A DNA stretch of 64,000 nt, taken from the NCBI GenBank assembly GCA_903903985.1, contig CAIVAT010000145.1:1-64000 (forward strand), given 5' to 3'. Below the pieces are notes generated by a model. It worked only from the letters and a program-made list of their open reading frames with translations. It did not search any database and was not told the DNA's origin. Shown here piece by piece: positions 46,633 through 54,634 of this stretch; within the stretch, counting starts at the first letter, position 1, and each line of letters begins with the position of its first letter. Made by a program: the position numbers and the translations under genes. This DNA is from an uncultured Bacteroidales bacterium. GTDB taxonomy: Bacteria > Bacteroidota > Bacteroidia > Bacteroidales > FEN-979.

Positions 46633-47427
46633 ACCATACATTTTTTGCATGGCATTGTTTACCAGGCGGTTCGCGATCCTCCGTGGCATTAAATTTAATA
46701 AAAAATAATACTGCAACCGGTTTGTCAATCCGGGGATGCAAATTGTTTTTTTTCCAAGCTTTCTGAGGGCATAGGCCGCAACTTCTTCAGGCTGCATGAC
46801 AGGTGGTTTCATCTTGCCCAGGTCTGGGTTGCTGCTCCGGTATTTTGGTGTGGAAACAGTCCCTGCACAGCAAACGGAAATGTCGATGCCCTGGTCTTTC
46901 AATTCTTCATGGAGCGCTTCCGTCAGCCGGATGCTGAATGCTTTTGTTGCGGCATAGGTTGCTACATATTGCGGGCCGATCAGTCCGGCCAGGGATGAAA
47001 CCAGTATTATTCCGCCGGTTTTCCGTTCTGAAATCAACCGGTTTGAAAAACCATTGACCAGGTGAAGAAGGGTGCGGGTATTAACTGCCAGGAACCCATC
47101 GAGTTCTGAAGGGCCAAGATCAGTAAACCGGCATACCCTGCTGGTTGCCGCCACATAAACCATCAACCGGCAATCTGCCGAAATGGCTGCTTTCATGCAT
47201 TGATCAGCAGCATCTGCAACAGCAAGGTCAAGGTGGATTTCACGTGTTTCCACGGGAAATTCCTTCCCGATCTTCAAGGCAAGGTTATGCATAGCCGTGA
47301 CCTGGCAGTCCACCAGGATGATGTTGAACCCATTCGATGCGAGCACCCTGCAAAATCCTTCCCCAATGCCCTCTGCGGCACCGGCTACCAATGCCCAATT
47401 TCCATAACGCGACCCGGATGAAACCAT
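46606..47427 (-). CDS. SDR-family oxidoreductase
   Basis: From ATG 47427 the protein has 273 residues. The Rossmann motif is GAAEGIGEGFCRVLASNG (about residues 14-31), the catalytic Tyr-Lys pair lies in YAATKAFS (YxxxK) and the Ser in VSSLAGLIG. It resembles short-chain dehydrogenases acting on lipids or 3-oxoacyl substrates. A longer frame runs to 47514 but would cross the divergent gene's start, so the shorter start is chosen. The last eight residues (SQMTNRKS) and the stop are encoded by the word-repeat tract. It is divergent from the DUF1214 gene, 49 bases apart. Confidence 0.82.
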   Translation of the reverse strand: MVSSGSRYGNWALVAGAAEGIGEGFCRVLASNGFNIILVDCQVTAMHNLALKIGKEFPVETREIHLDLAVADAADQCMKAAISADCRLMVYVAATSRVCRFTDLGPSELDGFLAVNTRTLLHLVNGFSNRLISERKTGGIILVSSLAGLIGPQYVATYAATKAFSIRLTEALHEELKDQGIDISVCCAGTVSTPKYRSSNPDLGKMKPPVMQPEEVAAYALRKLGKKTICIPGLTNRLQYYFLLNLMPRRIANRLVNNAMQKMYGSQMTNRKS

Positions 47428-47435
47428 GATTTTTC

Positions 47436-47443
47436 TATCTTTG
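47436..47443 (+). promoter_or_regulatory. Candidate -7 box for the DUF1214-sulfotransferase-SDR operon
   Basis: TATCTTTG fits TAnnTTTG, 33 bases before the ATG at 47477, in the short gap between divergent genes. No clear TTG at -33. Confidence 0.4.
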
Positions 47444-47476
47444 CCGATGCTGCAATAATAGCTAATTATTTTCAAC

Positions 47477-48646
47477 ATGAGTAAACTGTTGTTTCTCTTT
47501 TTACGATTGCTCAAGCTCTTTCACCGCATTGGTTTGAAAATGAGGGGGAAAACAGAGGCTGATTTTCATGCTGAACGGGTGATCTCCGGCAAGGCGTGGG
47601 AGGAATTCTGTAACAACCTTAAATTGGCAGGCGCTTCGCTGATGTACCCCGGCACCCCCCGTGATGCTTTCAACCAGGCAGAAGGACTCCGTTATTTGTC
47701 GCGGCTTACCCGCGGCGGCCTCGAGGCTTTTGTTGAATACTGCGATCCTGCATTTCCGGTATTGCACCGGATGGCTCATGAAACCGTAAAACTTGGGGCG
47801 GACAATCCGGATAATTATTATTTCAATGCCCAGATCAGCGGGAACTATTCTTATCGGATCACAGGGAAGAGGAATTCAGTACATTATATCGGTTTTTTTA
47901 CCCAGAACGGAAATTATGGAACCACGGGCGGACTGGCTCCCTGCGGGGCGCTTGAAGACAATGCGCTGAAACTGGAAGATGATGGCAGCTTTGAGATCAA
48001 CCTGAGCAAAACTCCTTCCGGGAAAAACTGGCTTAAAATTGAAGCGGAAACGACCATGATCATGGTGCGCCAGACTTTTTTAAATCGTTTTGAAGAGGTG
48101 GCGGCAGAAGTATCCATTGTTAACCTTGATGGGAGAACCGCCCCGGATCCTGTTACCCCTGCCATGATCGATGAGGGGCTCCAAACAGCCTCCATGTTTG
48201 TTGCAGGAGCCTCGATGATGTTTGCAAAATGGGCCAATGGATTTAAAAAGCACACCAATAAACTCCCGCTTTTCGATCCTGTCGTATCAAATGCTGCAGG
48301 GGGCGATGCGAGCATCATATATTATCATAGCCACTGGAAACTGGAAGAGGATGAATCCCTGGTGATCGAAGTAAAACCCCCCGATTGTGATTCCTGGAAT
48401 TTCCAGCTCAACAATTATTGGATGGAGTCGCTTGACTACCGGTATTTCACCATCTGCATCAACAAGGGAACCGCGCATTACGAGCCAGATGGGACAGTAC
48501 GCGTGACCGTTGCCTCCAGGAACCCGGGAAAACCAAACTGGATCAATACGTGCGGGCATCATGAAGGAACGATGTTGTGGCGATGGTACCGGTTGGCCGA
48601 AGGGGCAGCGGCGGTGGAACCATTATGCAGGGTAGCTGGGATTTAA
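47477..48646 (+). CDS. DUF1214 domain protein
   Basis: This 389-residue protein has a C-terminal DUF1214-type region (about 280-375: YYHSHWKLEEDESLVIEVKPP, DSWNFQLNNYWMESLDYR, GTVRVTVASRNPGKPNWINTCGHHEGTMLWRW). The N-terminal 20 residues are hydrophobic and basic. DUF1214 proteins are common in actinobacteria and sphingomonads, often beside sulfotransferases, SDR enzymes and lipid or steroid catabolism genes. No catalytic mechanism is established to my knowledge. It heads a plus-strand run with the sulfotransferase and a second SDR. Its stop codon (48644-48646) lies at the edge of a word-repeat tract. Confidence 0.8.
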   Translation: MSKLLFLFLRLLKLFHRIGLKMRGKTEADFHAERVISGKAWEEFCNNLKLAGASLMYPGTPRDAFNQAEGLRYLSRLTRGGLEAFVEYCDPAFPVLHRMAHETVKLGADNPDNYYFNAQISGNYSYRITGKRNSVHYIGFFTQNGNYGTTGGLAPCGALEDNALKLEDDGSFEINLSKTPSGKNWLKIEAETTMIMVRQTFLNRFEEVAAEVSIVNLDGRTAPDPVTPAMIDEGLQTASMFVAGASMMFAKWANGFKKHTNKLPLFDPVVSNAAGGDASIIYYHSHWKLEEDESLVIEVKPPDCDSWNFQLNNYWMESLDYRYFTICINKGTAHYEPDGTVRVTVASRNPGKPNWINTCGHHEGTMLWRWYRLAEGAAAVEPLCRVAGI

Positions 48647-48686
48647 TTTACGATTTACGAATGACGATTTACGAATGACGAATAAT
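48645..48686. repeat. Word-repeat tract supplying the sulfotransferase start codon
   Basis: AATTTACGATTTACGAATGA followed by CGATTTACGAATGACGAAT: four near-copies of TTTACGA/AATGACGA. It starts within the DUF1214 stop codon and includes the ATG at 48675 and the next codons of the sulfotransferase gene. Confidence 0.65.
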
Positions 48687-50021
48687 TTCCGGCAAAGCCC
48701 GTTCTGGTTCAGGGCATTAAACACAGGTTGGAGGGAAACCTATTTCCTTGGAACGAAGATACGCCTTGATAAGGATGACCTCATCCGGTCGGCCAGGAAA
48801 ACGACCGGTTTGCAGGATTTCGGCAGGGATTTCAATGATGAACCATTGGCAAGGTTGCTGCTGGATGTAAATGAAGAGGCAGATCTCCATCCGATCGGGC
48901 GTTTTATCACACGTGAACGTTTTATAAGCTTGCTGAGCATCCGCCTGCGGGCTGAATATTACTTTAAGCAACAACCGCAGATACTCGAGCAGGAACTCTA
49001 TCCCGCCTGGATCATTGTCGGGTTGCAACGAACCGGTACCACGAAGTTACAACGCCTCCTTGCCGAAGATCCTGACCATCGCGTTGTTCCCAGCTGGGAG
49101 GTGATCAATCCTGTCCCTGTTGACCTGGAATTGTATGATCTTAACGAACGGCATCGGGTTACCGGGTTGCAGGGTCACAAAGCTACCGAGTCACATAGTT
49201 ACCGGTTTTCCCATGGACCCATTTACCCTGACTCCAGAGACAAACGCATCGCCATAGCACAAACATCAGTCAAGGCACTAAAGCTCATGTCGCCGGGGTT
49301 TTTTGCCATACATCCGATTGATGCTATGCAGCCGGAGGAGGATATTTTACTGCTCGATGTGAGTTTCATGAGCACCACGCCGGAGGCGATGATGCATGTG
49401 CCATCCTATGCTGCATGGCTTGAGAAAACCGATCAGTCGCCGGCTTATGCCTATGCGGTAAAGTTGTTGAAACTCATGCAATGGATCAAACCCGCACAAC
49501 GTTGGGTGCTGAAAACCCCGCATCATCTTGAATTTCCGGGATTGATCGAAAAGCATTTTGGTGAAGTCCATTTCCTTTGGCCTCACCGGAATCTCCATGA
49601 ATCCGTACCGTCATTTTTAAGCATGGTTACCTATAACAGGATGATCTTCAGCAACAGGGTCGATGAACGCCTGGTCGCTGATCATTGGGTACGTAAGATA
49701 GGGTACATGCTGGGAAATGCTATTGATTACAGGCTTAAACCGGGGAATGACAAAAAATTCACAGACATCCGTTACGATCATTTTATCAAGGATTCTGCAG
49801 GGGAACTTGCGAAAATTTATAGCCTGAACGGCGGGCTTACCCCGGAACTCCTTGAACGGTTCAGGAGGCATGAGTCGGAAAATCCCCACCGCAAACATGG
49901 GGTGCATGAGTATTCACTGGCAGATTTCGGCCTGACTGCGGAGATGATTGATGCAAATACGGAATCATACAGGAAATTTATCGGGAATTTAAATGGAAGA
50001 GAGCAGACAGAAAAAATATAA
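48675..50021 (+). CDS. Sulfotransferase-family protein
   Basis: This 448-residue protein is of the sulfotransferase_3-like family. The PAPS 5'-phosphosulphate loop is WIIVGLQRTGTTKLQRLLAEDPDHR (about residues 115-139). Further conserved parts are TPHHLEFPGLIEKHFGEVHFLWPHRN near 277-302 and YDHFIKD near 367-373. It would transfer a sulphate group from PAPS to an alcohol or amine; related genes in actinobacteria act on lipids or remain unassigned. The start codon lies within a word-repeat tract, so the first residues (MTNN) are repeat-derived. It overlaps the next SDR gene by 29 bases, pointing to coupled expression. Confidence 0.82.
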   Translation: MTNNFRQSPFWFRALNTGWRETYFLGTKIRLDKDDLIRSARKTTGLQDFGRDFNDEPLARLLLDVNEEADLHPIGRFITRERFISLLSIRLRAEYYFKQQPQILEQELYPAWIIVGLQRTGTTKLQRLLAEDPDHRVVPSWEVINPVPVDLELYDLNERHRVTGLQGHKATESHSYRFSHGPIYPDSRDKRIAIAQTSVKALKLMSPGFFAIHPIDAMQPEEDILLLDVSFMSTTPEAMMHVPSYAAWLEKTDQSPAYAYAVKLLKLMQWIKPAQRWVLKTPHHLEFPGLIEKHFGEVHFLWPHRNLHESVPSFLSMVTYNRMIFSNRVDERLVADHWVRKIGYMLGNAIDYRLKPGNDKKFTDIRYDHFIKDSAGELAKIYSLNGGLTPELLERFRRHESENPHRKHGVHEYSLADFGLTAEMIDANTESYRKFIGNLNGREQTEKI

Positions 50022-51063
50022 CAACCCGTTCACCGCTACACTGACAGGAATCCGTGATCTTTTCCGGAAACAGACTCCTGCGGGGGAATTAAAACCGACA
50101 GACCGCCTGGACGGTTTGACGGTACTGGTTGACGGGGCAAGTTCCGGGCTTGGATTTGCCATCGCCGTCGATGTGGCCCGAAGGGGTGCAAGGGTGATCA
50201 TGGCGTGCCGGAGCGGTATCCCGGGAAAAGGGGAGCGGGTGAAAAAGCTTTCCGGCAACCAGGAGATATATATGCTCCAGGTTGATTTTTCAGAGATCAA
50301 CTCGATCAAGGCACTTGTTGAGAAACTCAGCTCCCCCTCCCTATTTGGAGATGGGGCAGGAGGTGGGCCCAGCAAGGGGATCATCGACATATTCATCTGC
50401 AATGCCGGCATCGTACCGAAACAAAGCCGGAAAACCGCACAAGGACTCGAAGAGATGTTTATGGTCAACTACTTCTCCAAATTCATTTTTGTGAACCTGC
50501 TGCTACAAAACCAATGCTTTTCAAGTCCTGAACACAACGAAATTTCTGATCGGAAATCAAAAATTCCGCGGATCATCTTCATCGCCTCCGAGAGCCACCG
50601 CAACCCTGAAAAATTTGACTGGGACGAATTCGGCATTTACCATGATTATAAAATCGGAAAATCTATCGAGTTATACGGATACTATAAGTTATTATTGACC
50701 ACTTTTTCTGTCGAGCTTTCCAGGAGGCTGAATCCCAATGGCGAAACAAACTTCTCGGTTTTTTCCATGTGCCCCGGACCGGTCAACTCCAATATTGCCA
50801 GGGAAGCGCCCAAAGTGTTCATCCCGCTGCTGAAAATTGTCTTTGGTGTCTTTTTCAAATCACCTGCCAAAGCGGCCATCCCGGTGGTTTACCTGTCAGC
50901 CTCCAGCGATGTTGCAGCAAAGCCATTTGATTACCTGTTCCTGATGAGCCGGAAGGAAGTGGATATAAAAGCGTCCGACCCCGGGAATGGGAAACGGTTG
51001 TGGAAATTGTCAGAAGAGTTATGGCAGAGGGTTTGTGGGAACCATCCGCGGAAATCTGCGTGA
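49993..51063 (+). CDS. SDR-family oxidoreductase, protochlorophyllide-reductase/retinol-dehydrogenase-like
   Basis: This 356-residue protein has LVDGASSGLGFAIAVDVARRGARVIMACR (about residues 46-74) as NADP-binding fold, ICNAGIVP near 133-140 and FIASESHRNP near 196-205. A YYKLL near 234-238 gives the Tyr-Lys pair. The long form resembles retinol-dehydrogenase-like SDRs acting on hydrophobic alcohols. Residues about 113-126 (SSPSLFGDGAGGGP) come from a G/C-rich repeat in frame. It overlaps the sulfotransferase gene by 29 bases. Substrate unknown; context suggests a sterol- or lipid-like compound. Confidence 0.82.
   Translation: MEESRQKKYNNPFTATLTGIRDLFRKQTPAGELKPTDRLDGLTVLVDGASSGLGFAIAVDVARRGARVIMACRSGIPGKGERVKKLSGNQEIYMLQVDFSEINSIKALVEKLSSPSLFGDGAGGGPSKGIIDIFICNAGIVPKQSRKTAQGLEEMFMVNYFSKFIFVNLLLQNQCFSSPEHNEISDRKSKIPRIIFIASESHRNPEKFDWDEFGIYHDYKIGKSIELYGYYKLLLTTFSVELSRRLNPNGETNFSVFSMCPGPVNSNIAREAPKVFIPLLKIVFGVFFKSPAKAAIPVVYLSASSDVAAKPFDYLFLMSRKEVDIKASDPGNGKRLWKLSEELWQRVCGNHPRKSA
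50331..50367. repeat. G/C-rich palindromic repeat inside an SDR gene
   Basis: CTCCCCCTCCCTATTTGGAG and then ATGGGGCAGGAGGTGGG resemble the intergenic element, with the frame retained between the NADP-binding half and the ICNAG motif. Confidence 0.5.
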
Positions 51064-51091
51064 AATAAAAACTTATCGTGACTATTGCCCC

Positions 51092-51928
51092 TCAAAAAGA
51101 GTACAATAGTTTAATCTCTTCTTGCCAGATCGACTCATCCGGTGTTTCAAGGATCAGGGGCATTTCATCGAACCGCGGGTCATGGATGAGCCATTTGAAG
51201 ACCTCAATCCCGAGGGTGCCTTTGCCAAGGCTGTCATGGCGGTCGACCCTGCTGCCTAGCCCTTTTTTCGAATCGTTGATGTGCATCCCTTTCAGATATT
51301 TAAACCCGATCACCTCATCGAAATTCAGGAAAGTTGCATTGAAACCGGCTTCGGTCGAAAGGTCATAACCGGCTGCAAAGGTGTGGCAGGTATCGATGCA
51401 AATGCCCACACGGCTTTTATCCTCCACATGGTCGATGATGAACCGCAGTTGCTCAAATTTAAACCCGAGATTGCTTCCCTGGCCGGCGGTATTTTCAATG
51501 ACGGCGGTAACCCCTTTGGTTTTATCAAGAGTTATATTTATCGATTCAGCAATGCGCATGAGGCACTCCTCATCACTGATTTTCTGCAGCGATCCTCCAG
51601 GGTGGAAATTAAGCCTGTCGAGGCCGAGTTGCTCGCAACGCTGCATTTCGTCCAGGAAAGCTTCACGCGATTTGTCCAGTCCTTCCTGTTCCGGATGACC
51701 CAGGTTGATCAGGTAACTGTCGTGCGGTAGAATCTGAAATGGCTGATAATCAAGTTTTTCGCAATTTTCGCGAAACAGCCGGATGTTATCCTTTGTGAGG
51801 GGCGACGACTTCCACTGGCGCTGGTTTTTGGTGAAGAGTGCAAACGCTTTCGCCCCGATCTGCGAAGCATTGATGGGTGCGTTTTCCACGCCGCCCGAGG
51901 CGCTCACGTGGGCTCCGATGTATTTCAT
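51092..51928 (-). CDS. nfo: Deoxyribonuclease IV (AP endonuclease)
   Basis: This 278-residue TIM-barrel endonuclease IV has the family start [14 protein letters not shown]. Zinc ligands are seen in LNFHPGG near residues 107-113, [13 protein letters not shown] near 143-155, [15 protein letters not shown] near 175-189 and [22 protein letters not shown] near 216-237. It cleaves DNA 5' to abasic sites in base-excision repair. It converges with the SDR gene (29 bases between stops) and stands alone. Confidence 0.95.
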   Translation of the reverse strand: MKYIGAHVSASGGVENAPINASQIGAKAFALFTKNQRQWKSSPLTKDNIRLFRENCEKLDYQPFQILPHDSYLINLGHPEQEGLDKSREAFLDEMQRCEQLGLDRLNFHPGGSLQKISDEECLMRIAESINITLDKTKGVTAVIENTAGQGSNLGFKFEQLRFIIDHVEDKSRVGICIDTCHTFAAGYDLSTEAGFNATFLNFDEVIGFKYLKGMHINDSKKGLGSRVDRHDSLGKGTLGIEVFKWLIHDPRFDEMPLILETPDESIWQEEIKLLYSF

Positions 51929-51962
51929 GTGGGGGGGGTTAGTGATTTGTTAATAGATTTTC

Positions 51963-51997
51963 GGGTGACAGGGTAACAGGGTAACAGGGTGACAGGG
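51963..51997. repeat. Tandem octamer repeat
   Basis: Four direct units GGGTGACA, GGGTAACA, GGGTAACA, GGGTGACA plus GGG, upstream of nfo on its 5' side. The words echo those of the other boundary tracts (GTGACA). Confidence 0.75.
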
Positions 51998-52119
51998 AAC
52001 GAAATAGTTGATGCATAAATTTTATTTTCAAAAGTAAGGAAAAATATTTGATCTGATTTTTCGTTGATAGAATGTCCTGTAATACAACTCCCGTCTTCTT
52101 TTTTAACGAATTCACCATT

Positions 52120-52653
52120 ATGAAGCGACTTTTTCTGACTATGATGTTATCTCTGGCTATTTTCTCTGGCGGATTTGCCGGTGTTGCTCCTGGTTTTTCT
52201 GATTTCCCGTCACCTGGTTATTTTTGCTTCGATTCCGGTGATTCAATCCCGGCACTGAATCAAAAAATTCTTGAGATGGTTACCCAACAGATCGATAAAA
52301 CCGTCGGCCGTGGTGAATGCTGGGACCTGGCTGCGTTGGTTTTGAACCAGAATGGCGCGAAATGGGACAAAAAATATGTATTTGGCAGGAAGGTTGATCC
52401 TGTAAAGGATTGCATCTATCCGGGTGACATTATCCAGTTTGAAGGGGTAAAGATCAAATATACAATCGGCCATGCTGTTCATACCGAAACCATGCCGCAT
52501 CACACCGCTATAATATATGAAGTGAAGGGAAAAGGCGTATTTGTCCTGGCCCATCAGAATACAGGCACTTCCGGCAGGAAGGTTGGCTTAAGCGGGCTCG
52601 ACCTGAAAACCATTGTCAATGGCAAATATCAGATATACCGGCCGGAGGAATAG
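52120..52653 (+). CDS. Secreted cysteine-hydrolase-fold (CHAP/NlpC-like) protein
   Basis: From ATG 52120 the protein has 177 residues with a signal peptide (about 1-20). The core has GRGECWDLAALVLNQNGAKW (Cys67) and then PGDIIQFEGV (101-110), HHTAIIYEV (127-135) and FVLAHQN (141-147). A Cys-His pair with the 'PGDIIQF' strand is typical of NlpC/P60-superfamily hydrolases. GECWDLA also resembles the cysteine-proteinase-fold domain at the end of fungal Bbc1/AIM3. It might cut cell-wall peptides, but no activity is shown. An upstream start at 52072 would precede the signal peptide by 16 residues and is rejected. Confidence 0.65.
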   Translation: MKRLFLTMMLSLAIFSGGFAGVAPGFSDFPSPGYFCFDSGDSIPALNQKILEMVTQQIDKTVGRGECWDLAALVLNQNGAKWDKKYVFGRKVDPVKDCIYPGDIIQFEGVKIKYTIGHAVHTETMPHHTAIIYEVKGKGVFVLAHQNTGTSGRKVGLSGLDLKTIVNGKYQIYRPEE

Positions 52654-52723
52654 CAGGAAATCATTGCCAGAAAGCAGGATGTTGTTAAATTCATTCACAC
52701 CTTAATTTCAGAAGAAAATTGTG

Positions 52724-52731
52724 TATATTTG
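52724..52731 (+). promoter_or_regulatory. -7 box of the tRNA-Pro gene
   Basis: TATATTTG fits TAnnTTTG and lies 34 bases before the tRNA. No good -33 TTG is seen. Confidence 0.45.
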
Positions 52732-52764
52732 CACCCTCAAACCGGAAATCGATCCGGTACAGTT

Positions 52765-52838
52765 CGGGGTGTGGCGCAGTTGGCTAGCGTACTTGCATGG
52801 GGTGCAAGGGGTCGGAAGTTCGAGTCTTCTCACCCCGA
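52765..52838 (+). tRNA. tRNA-Pro (anticodon GGG)
   Basis: Seventy-four bases fold into a full cloverleaf. The acceptor stem is CGGGGTG/CACCCCG, the D stem GCGC/GCGT with a GG-containing loop, the anticodon stem CTTGC/GCAAG with loop ATGGGGT (anticodon GGG at 52799-52801, G at position 37), and the T stem GGAAG/CTTCT with loop TTCGAGT. The C1-G72 pair is typical of bacterial tRNA-Pro. CCA is not encoded. It would read CCC and CCU codons. Confidence 0.96.
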
Positions 52839-52848
52839 CTTGAAAATC

Positions 52849-52890
52849 AACCACTTACAGACTTGTTTTGTAGGTGGTTTTTTCTTTTTT
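52849..52890 (+). terminator. Terminator of the tRNA-Pro gene
   Basis: AACCACTTAC pairs with GTAGGTGGTT (one wobble), followed by a T-rich run, 10 bases after the tRNA. Confidence 0.75.
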
Positions 52891-52959
52891 ATTAAACAAT
52901 TATACAACAATTTCAATAATTTGAGGATAAAAAATGTCAAAATTTTCCTTTAAATAATG

Positions 52960-52992
52960 GTTCCCGAAATGAAATTAATCCATTCCGGGAAC
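52960..52992. repeat. Inverted repeat downstream of the tRNA
   Basis: GTTCCCGAAATG and CATTCCGGGAAC form an 11-of-12 stem with a nine-base loop. No T-run follows. The gap 52891-53066 holds nothing else I can support. Confidence 0.4.
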
Positions 52993-53066
52993 TATAGATT
53001 AACTTAACACGACTTCACAAGGTCAGTCTATACTAAGGTCATCCACATGAAAAAGACGTCCTATAA

Positions 53067-53162
53067 CTACTGCTTGATGATCTTCGCAGTTTCAGCCTTG
53101 TCACCAGTGATTACATGGATAAAATAGATTCCAGTTGGTCTACCCGATAAAGAAAACTCATT
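53067..53162 (-). pseudogene. Orphan remnant of a T9SS type A C-terminal sorting domain
   Basis: On the minus strand the frame ends FSLSGRPTGIYFIHVITG, then DKAETAKIIKQ and a stop. This is the last third of a T9SS type A sorting domain (G-I-Y-F-(I/V)-x-V...KxIxx). The frame upstream, to about 53249, has no recognisable PNP motif, body domain or signal peptide, so only the tail survives. It is probably a relic of a deleted cargo gene. A short standalone peptide is possible but unlikely without a signal sequence. Confidence 0.65.
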
Positions 53163-53273
53163 CTTGCGCTCTCCGGTTATTCCACCCGGGCAAGCGTTTG
53201 ATTTATATAATAAAGACGATCTGGTGAATGCGAAAAGACAATTGTACAAGGCCTGTGCAAAGATTGAGTTAAT

Positions 53274-54479
53274 CTATTTCGAAACCCCAGGTTTCATGAT
53301 GGTGCCCATGAAGAGTATGCTGCCGGTCAAATTGTCTTTGATCAGGAAAACAAATGGATGATCAGCGTTGAAAACTTTTGGTTGGGAGGTTTGTGGTGCC
53401 ATTGCCAAATCCATTACTACTGCTGTGGCAGCTGCCGCTTCGGTTCCCGTTTCATCAACTTTTATGAACGCCTGGTGAATGACCTTGCTGATGAACAGGT
53501 CTCGTTTACCGGTCATCCCTGAAAAATCGGCACCATCCGGGGAAAAAGCCAGCGGCATCCCCATCTGCGACAGGGTGCTCCCTAATTCGAGATGGAAGTC
53601 TATTTTAAACTTTGGCAGAGACAAACGGACTTCATCAAATTGCAGTGATTCAATCATATCCTGATAATATTGGTAATCAAATGATTTTCCAAACTCGGAA
53701 ATCCCTTTTACAGTAAGTGGCAACAAGATAACCAGTGATGCTTTGTTGTCCTGGTAGGGTATCTCAATTGCCTGAATCTTTCCGTCTTCGAAGTAATTAT
53801 ACCGACCCTGCCGGTTCATAAATGGCACCCTGTCTTTTGTTCCTTCCACCAAAGAAAACCCCTTGGCCTTTGTCAGTTCCTTTTTAAATGGCGTTGCCCA
53901 ATCACCATGAAAATATATGGCATTGACCAGTACCAGCCGTGTCAGTGCAGTCAGATCGCCCTGCTTAATGATGTTTTTTATTTTGTCATTGGTTTTGCGT
54001 TCCACCCAGGCATTGATATCCATTCGGCTTGTTTCTCTTGCTGTATTATTAGTAAAATCAACGTTTTTCAACTCCGAATTGTATTTGGATCTGACAACAT
54101 CAAAGTAAGTATCCAGGACTTTAAACTCCTTCTGAACCCATATGCCATTTGCAATGTTCAATTTAATCTTCCCATCAGCACCTTCAGGCAACTTATCCAG
54201 CAGGTGTTTGTACTCAGCATGAAAATGATCATTTGGCTGGAAATTCATTGCATGGCTCATCTGGAGCGCTGTTTCATTCCTTGCGCCGGCATATACCATC
54301 GCCAATGCCGTTGAAATGCTGAATGGAGAATAAAATTGGTTTTCAGATTTTGTGCTGCCCTGCACCTGATTAAACAGCTTGAAGGCAAACCTGGTATTGC
54401 CATCTGCTATTCCCTGCGGATTATTTGCACTGCTCATAAAAGGGAGAAGGCAGGCTATGAAAGGAAGGAATGGTTTCAT
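53274..54479 (-). CDS. Serpin-family protease inhibitor, secreted
   Basis: From ATG 54479 the protein has 401 residues with a signal peptide (about 1-18). The serpin fold is evident: NQFYSPFSISTALAMVYAGARNET, NAIYFHGDWATPF near residues 180-192, and the reactive-loop hinge DETGTEAAAATAVVM near 348-362 with small side chains as required for loop insertion. The C-terminal HPFVFLIKDNLTGSILFMGTIMKP is the family signature. The loop runs on through DLAMAPQTSQ, so the cleavage residue is probably Ala or Met, hinting at elastase-like targets; the exact P1 is uncertain because of about three extra residues. Bacterial serpins protect against host or neighbour proteases. It is likely periplasmic or released. 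Confidence 0.9.
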   Translation of the reverse strand: MKPFLPFIACLLPFMSSANNPQGIADGNTRFAFKLFNQVQGSTKSENQFYSPFSISTALAMVYAGARNETALQMSHAMNFQPNDHFHAEYKHLLDKLPEGADGKIKLNIANGIWVQKEFKVLDTYFDVVRSKYNSELKNVDFTNNTARETSRMDINAWVERKTNDKIKNIIKQGDLTALTRLVLVNAIYFHGDWATPFKKELTKAKGFSLVEGTKDRVPFMNRQGRYNYFEDGKIQAIEIPYQDNKASLVILLPLTVKGISEFGKSFDYQYYQDMIESLQFDEVRLSLPKFKIDFHLELGSTLSQMGMPLAFSPDGADFSGMTGKRDLFISKVIHQAFIKVDETGTEAAAATAVVMDLAMAPQTSQPKVFNADHPFVFLIKDNLTGSILFMGTIMKPGVSK

Positions 54480-54634
54480 CGGGAAGAAATTATGACGCTT
54501 GAAATTAGCCAATATCATGCCAAAAGTGCCGGATGCTCAAAGATTGATTCTTTGATCACTGAACATGCCGTCAATCGCTACAGAACCAAAGCGTTAGAAC
54601 AGAACATGATTGAAATTTTATTTTGGGAAAAAGT

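Noticed and set aside
47427-47514. Longer N-terminus for the SDR gene (start at 47514)
   Set aside because: It would cross the divergent DUF1214 start and promoter, and the added residues precede the Rossmann motif without similarity to the family.
51963-51997. Possible CRISPR array
   Set aside because: Units are eight bases with no spacers; no repeat-spacer structure or cas gene occurs anywhere in the window.
52729-52953. Open frame of 74 codons across the tRNA-Pro gene
   Set aside because: It is an accidental frame through a well-folded tRNA and its terminator.
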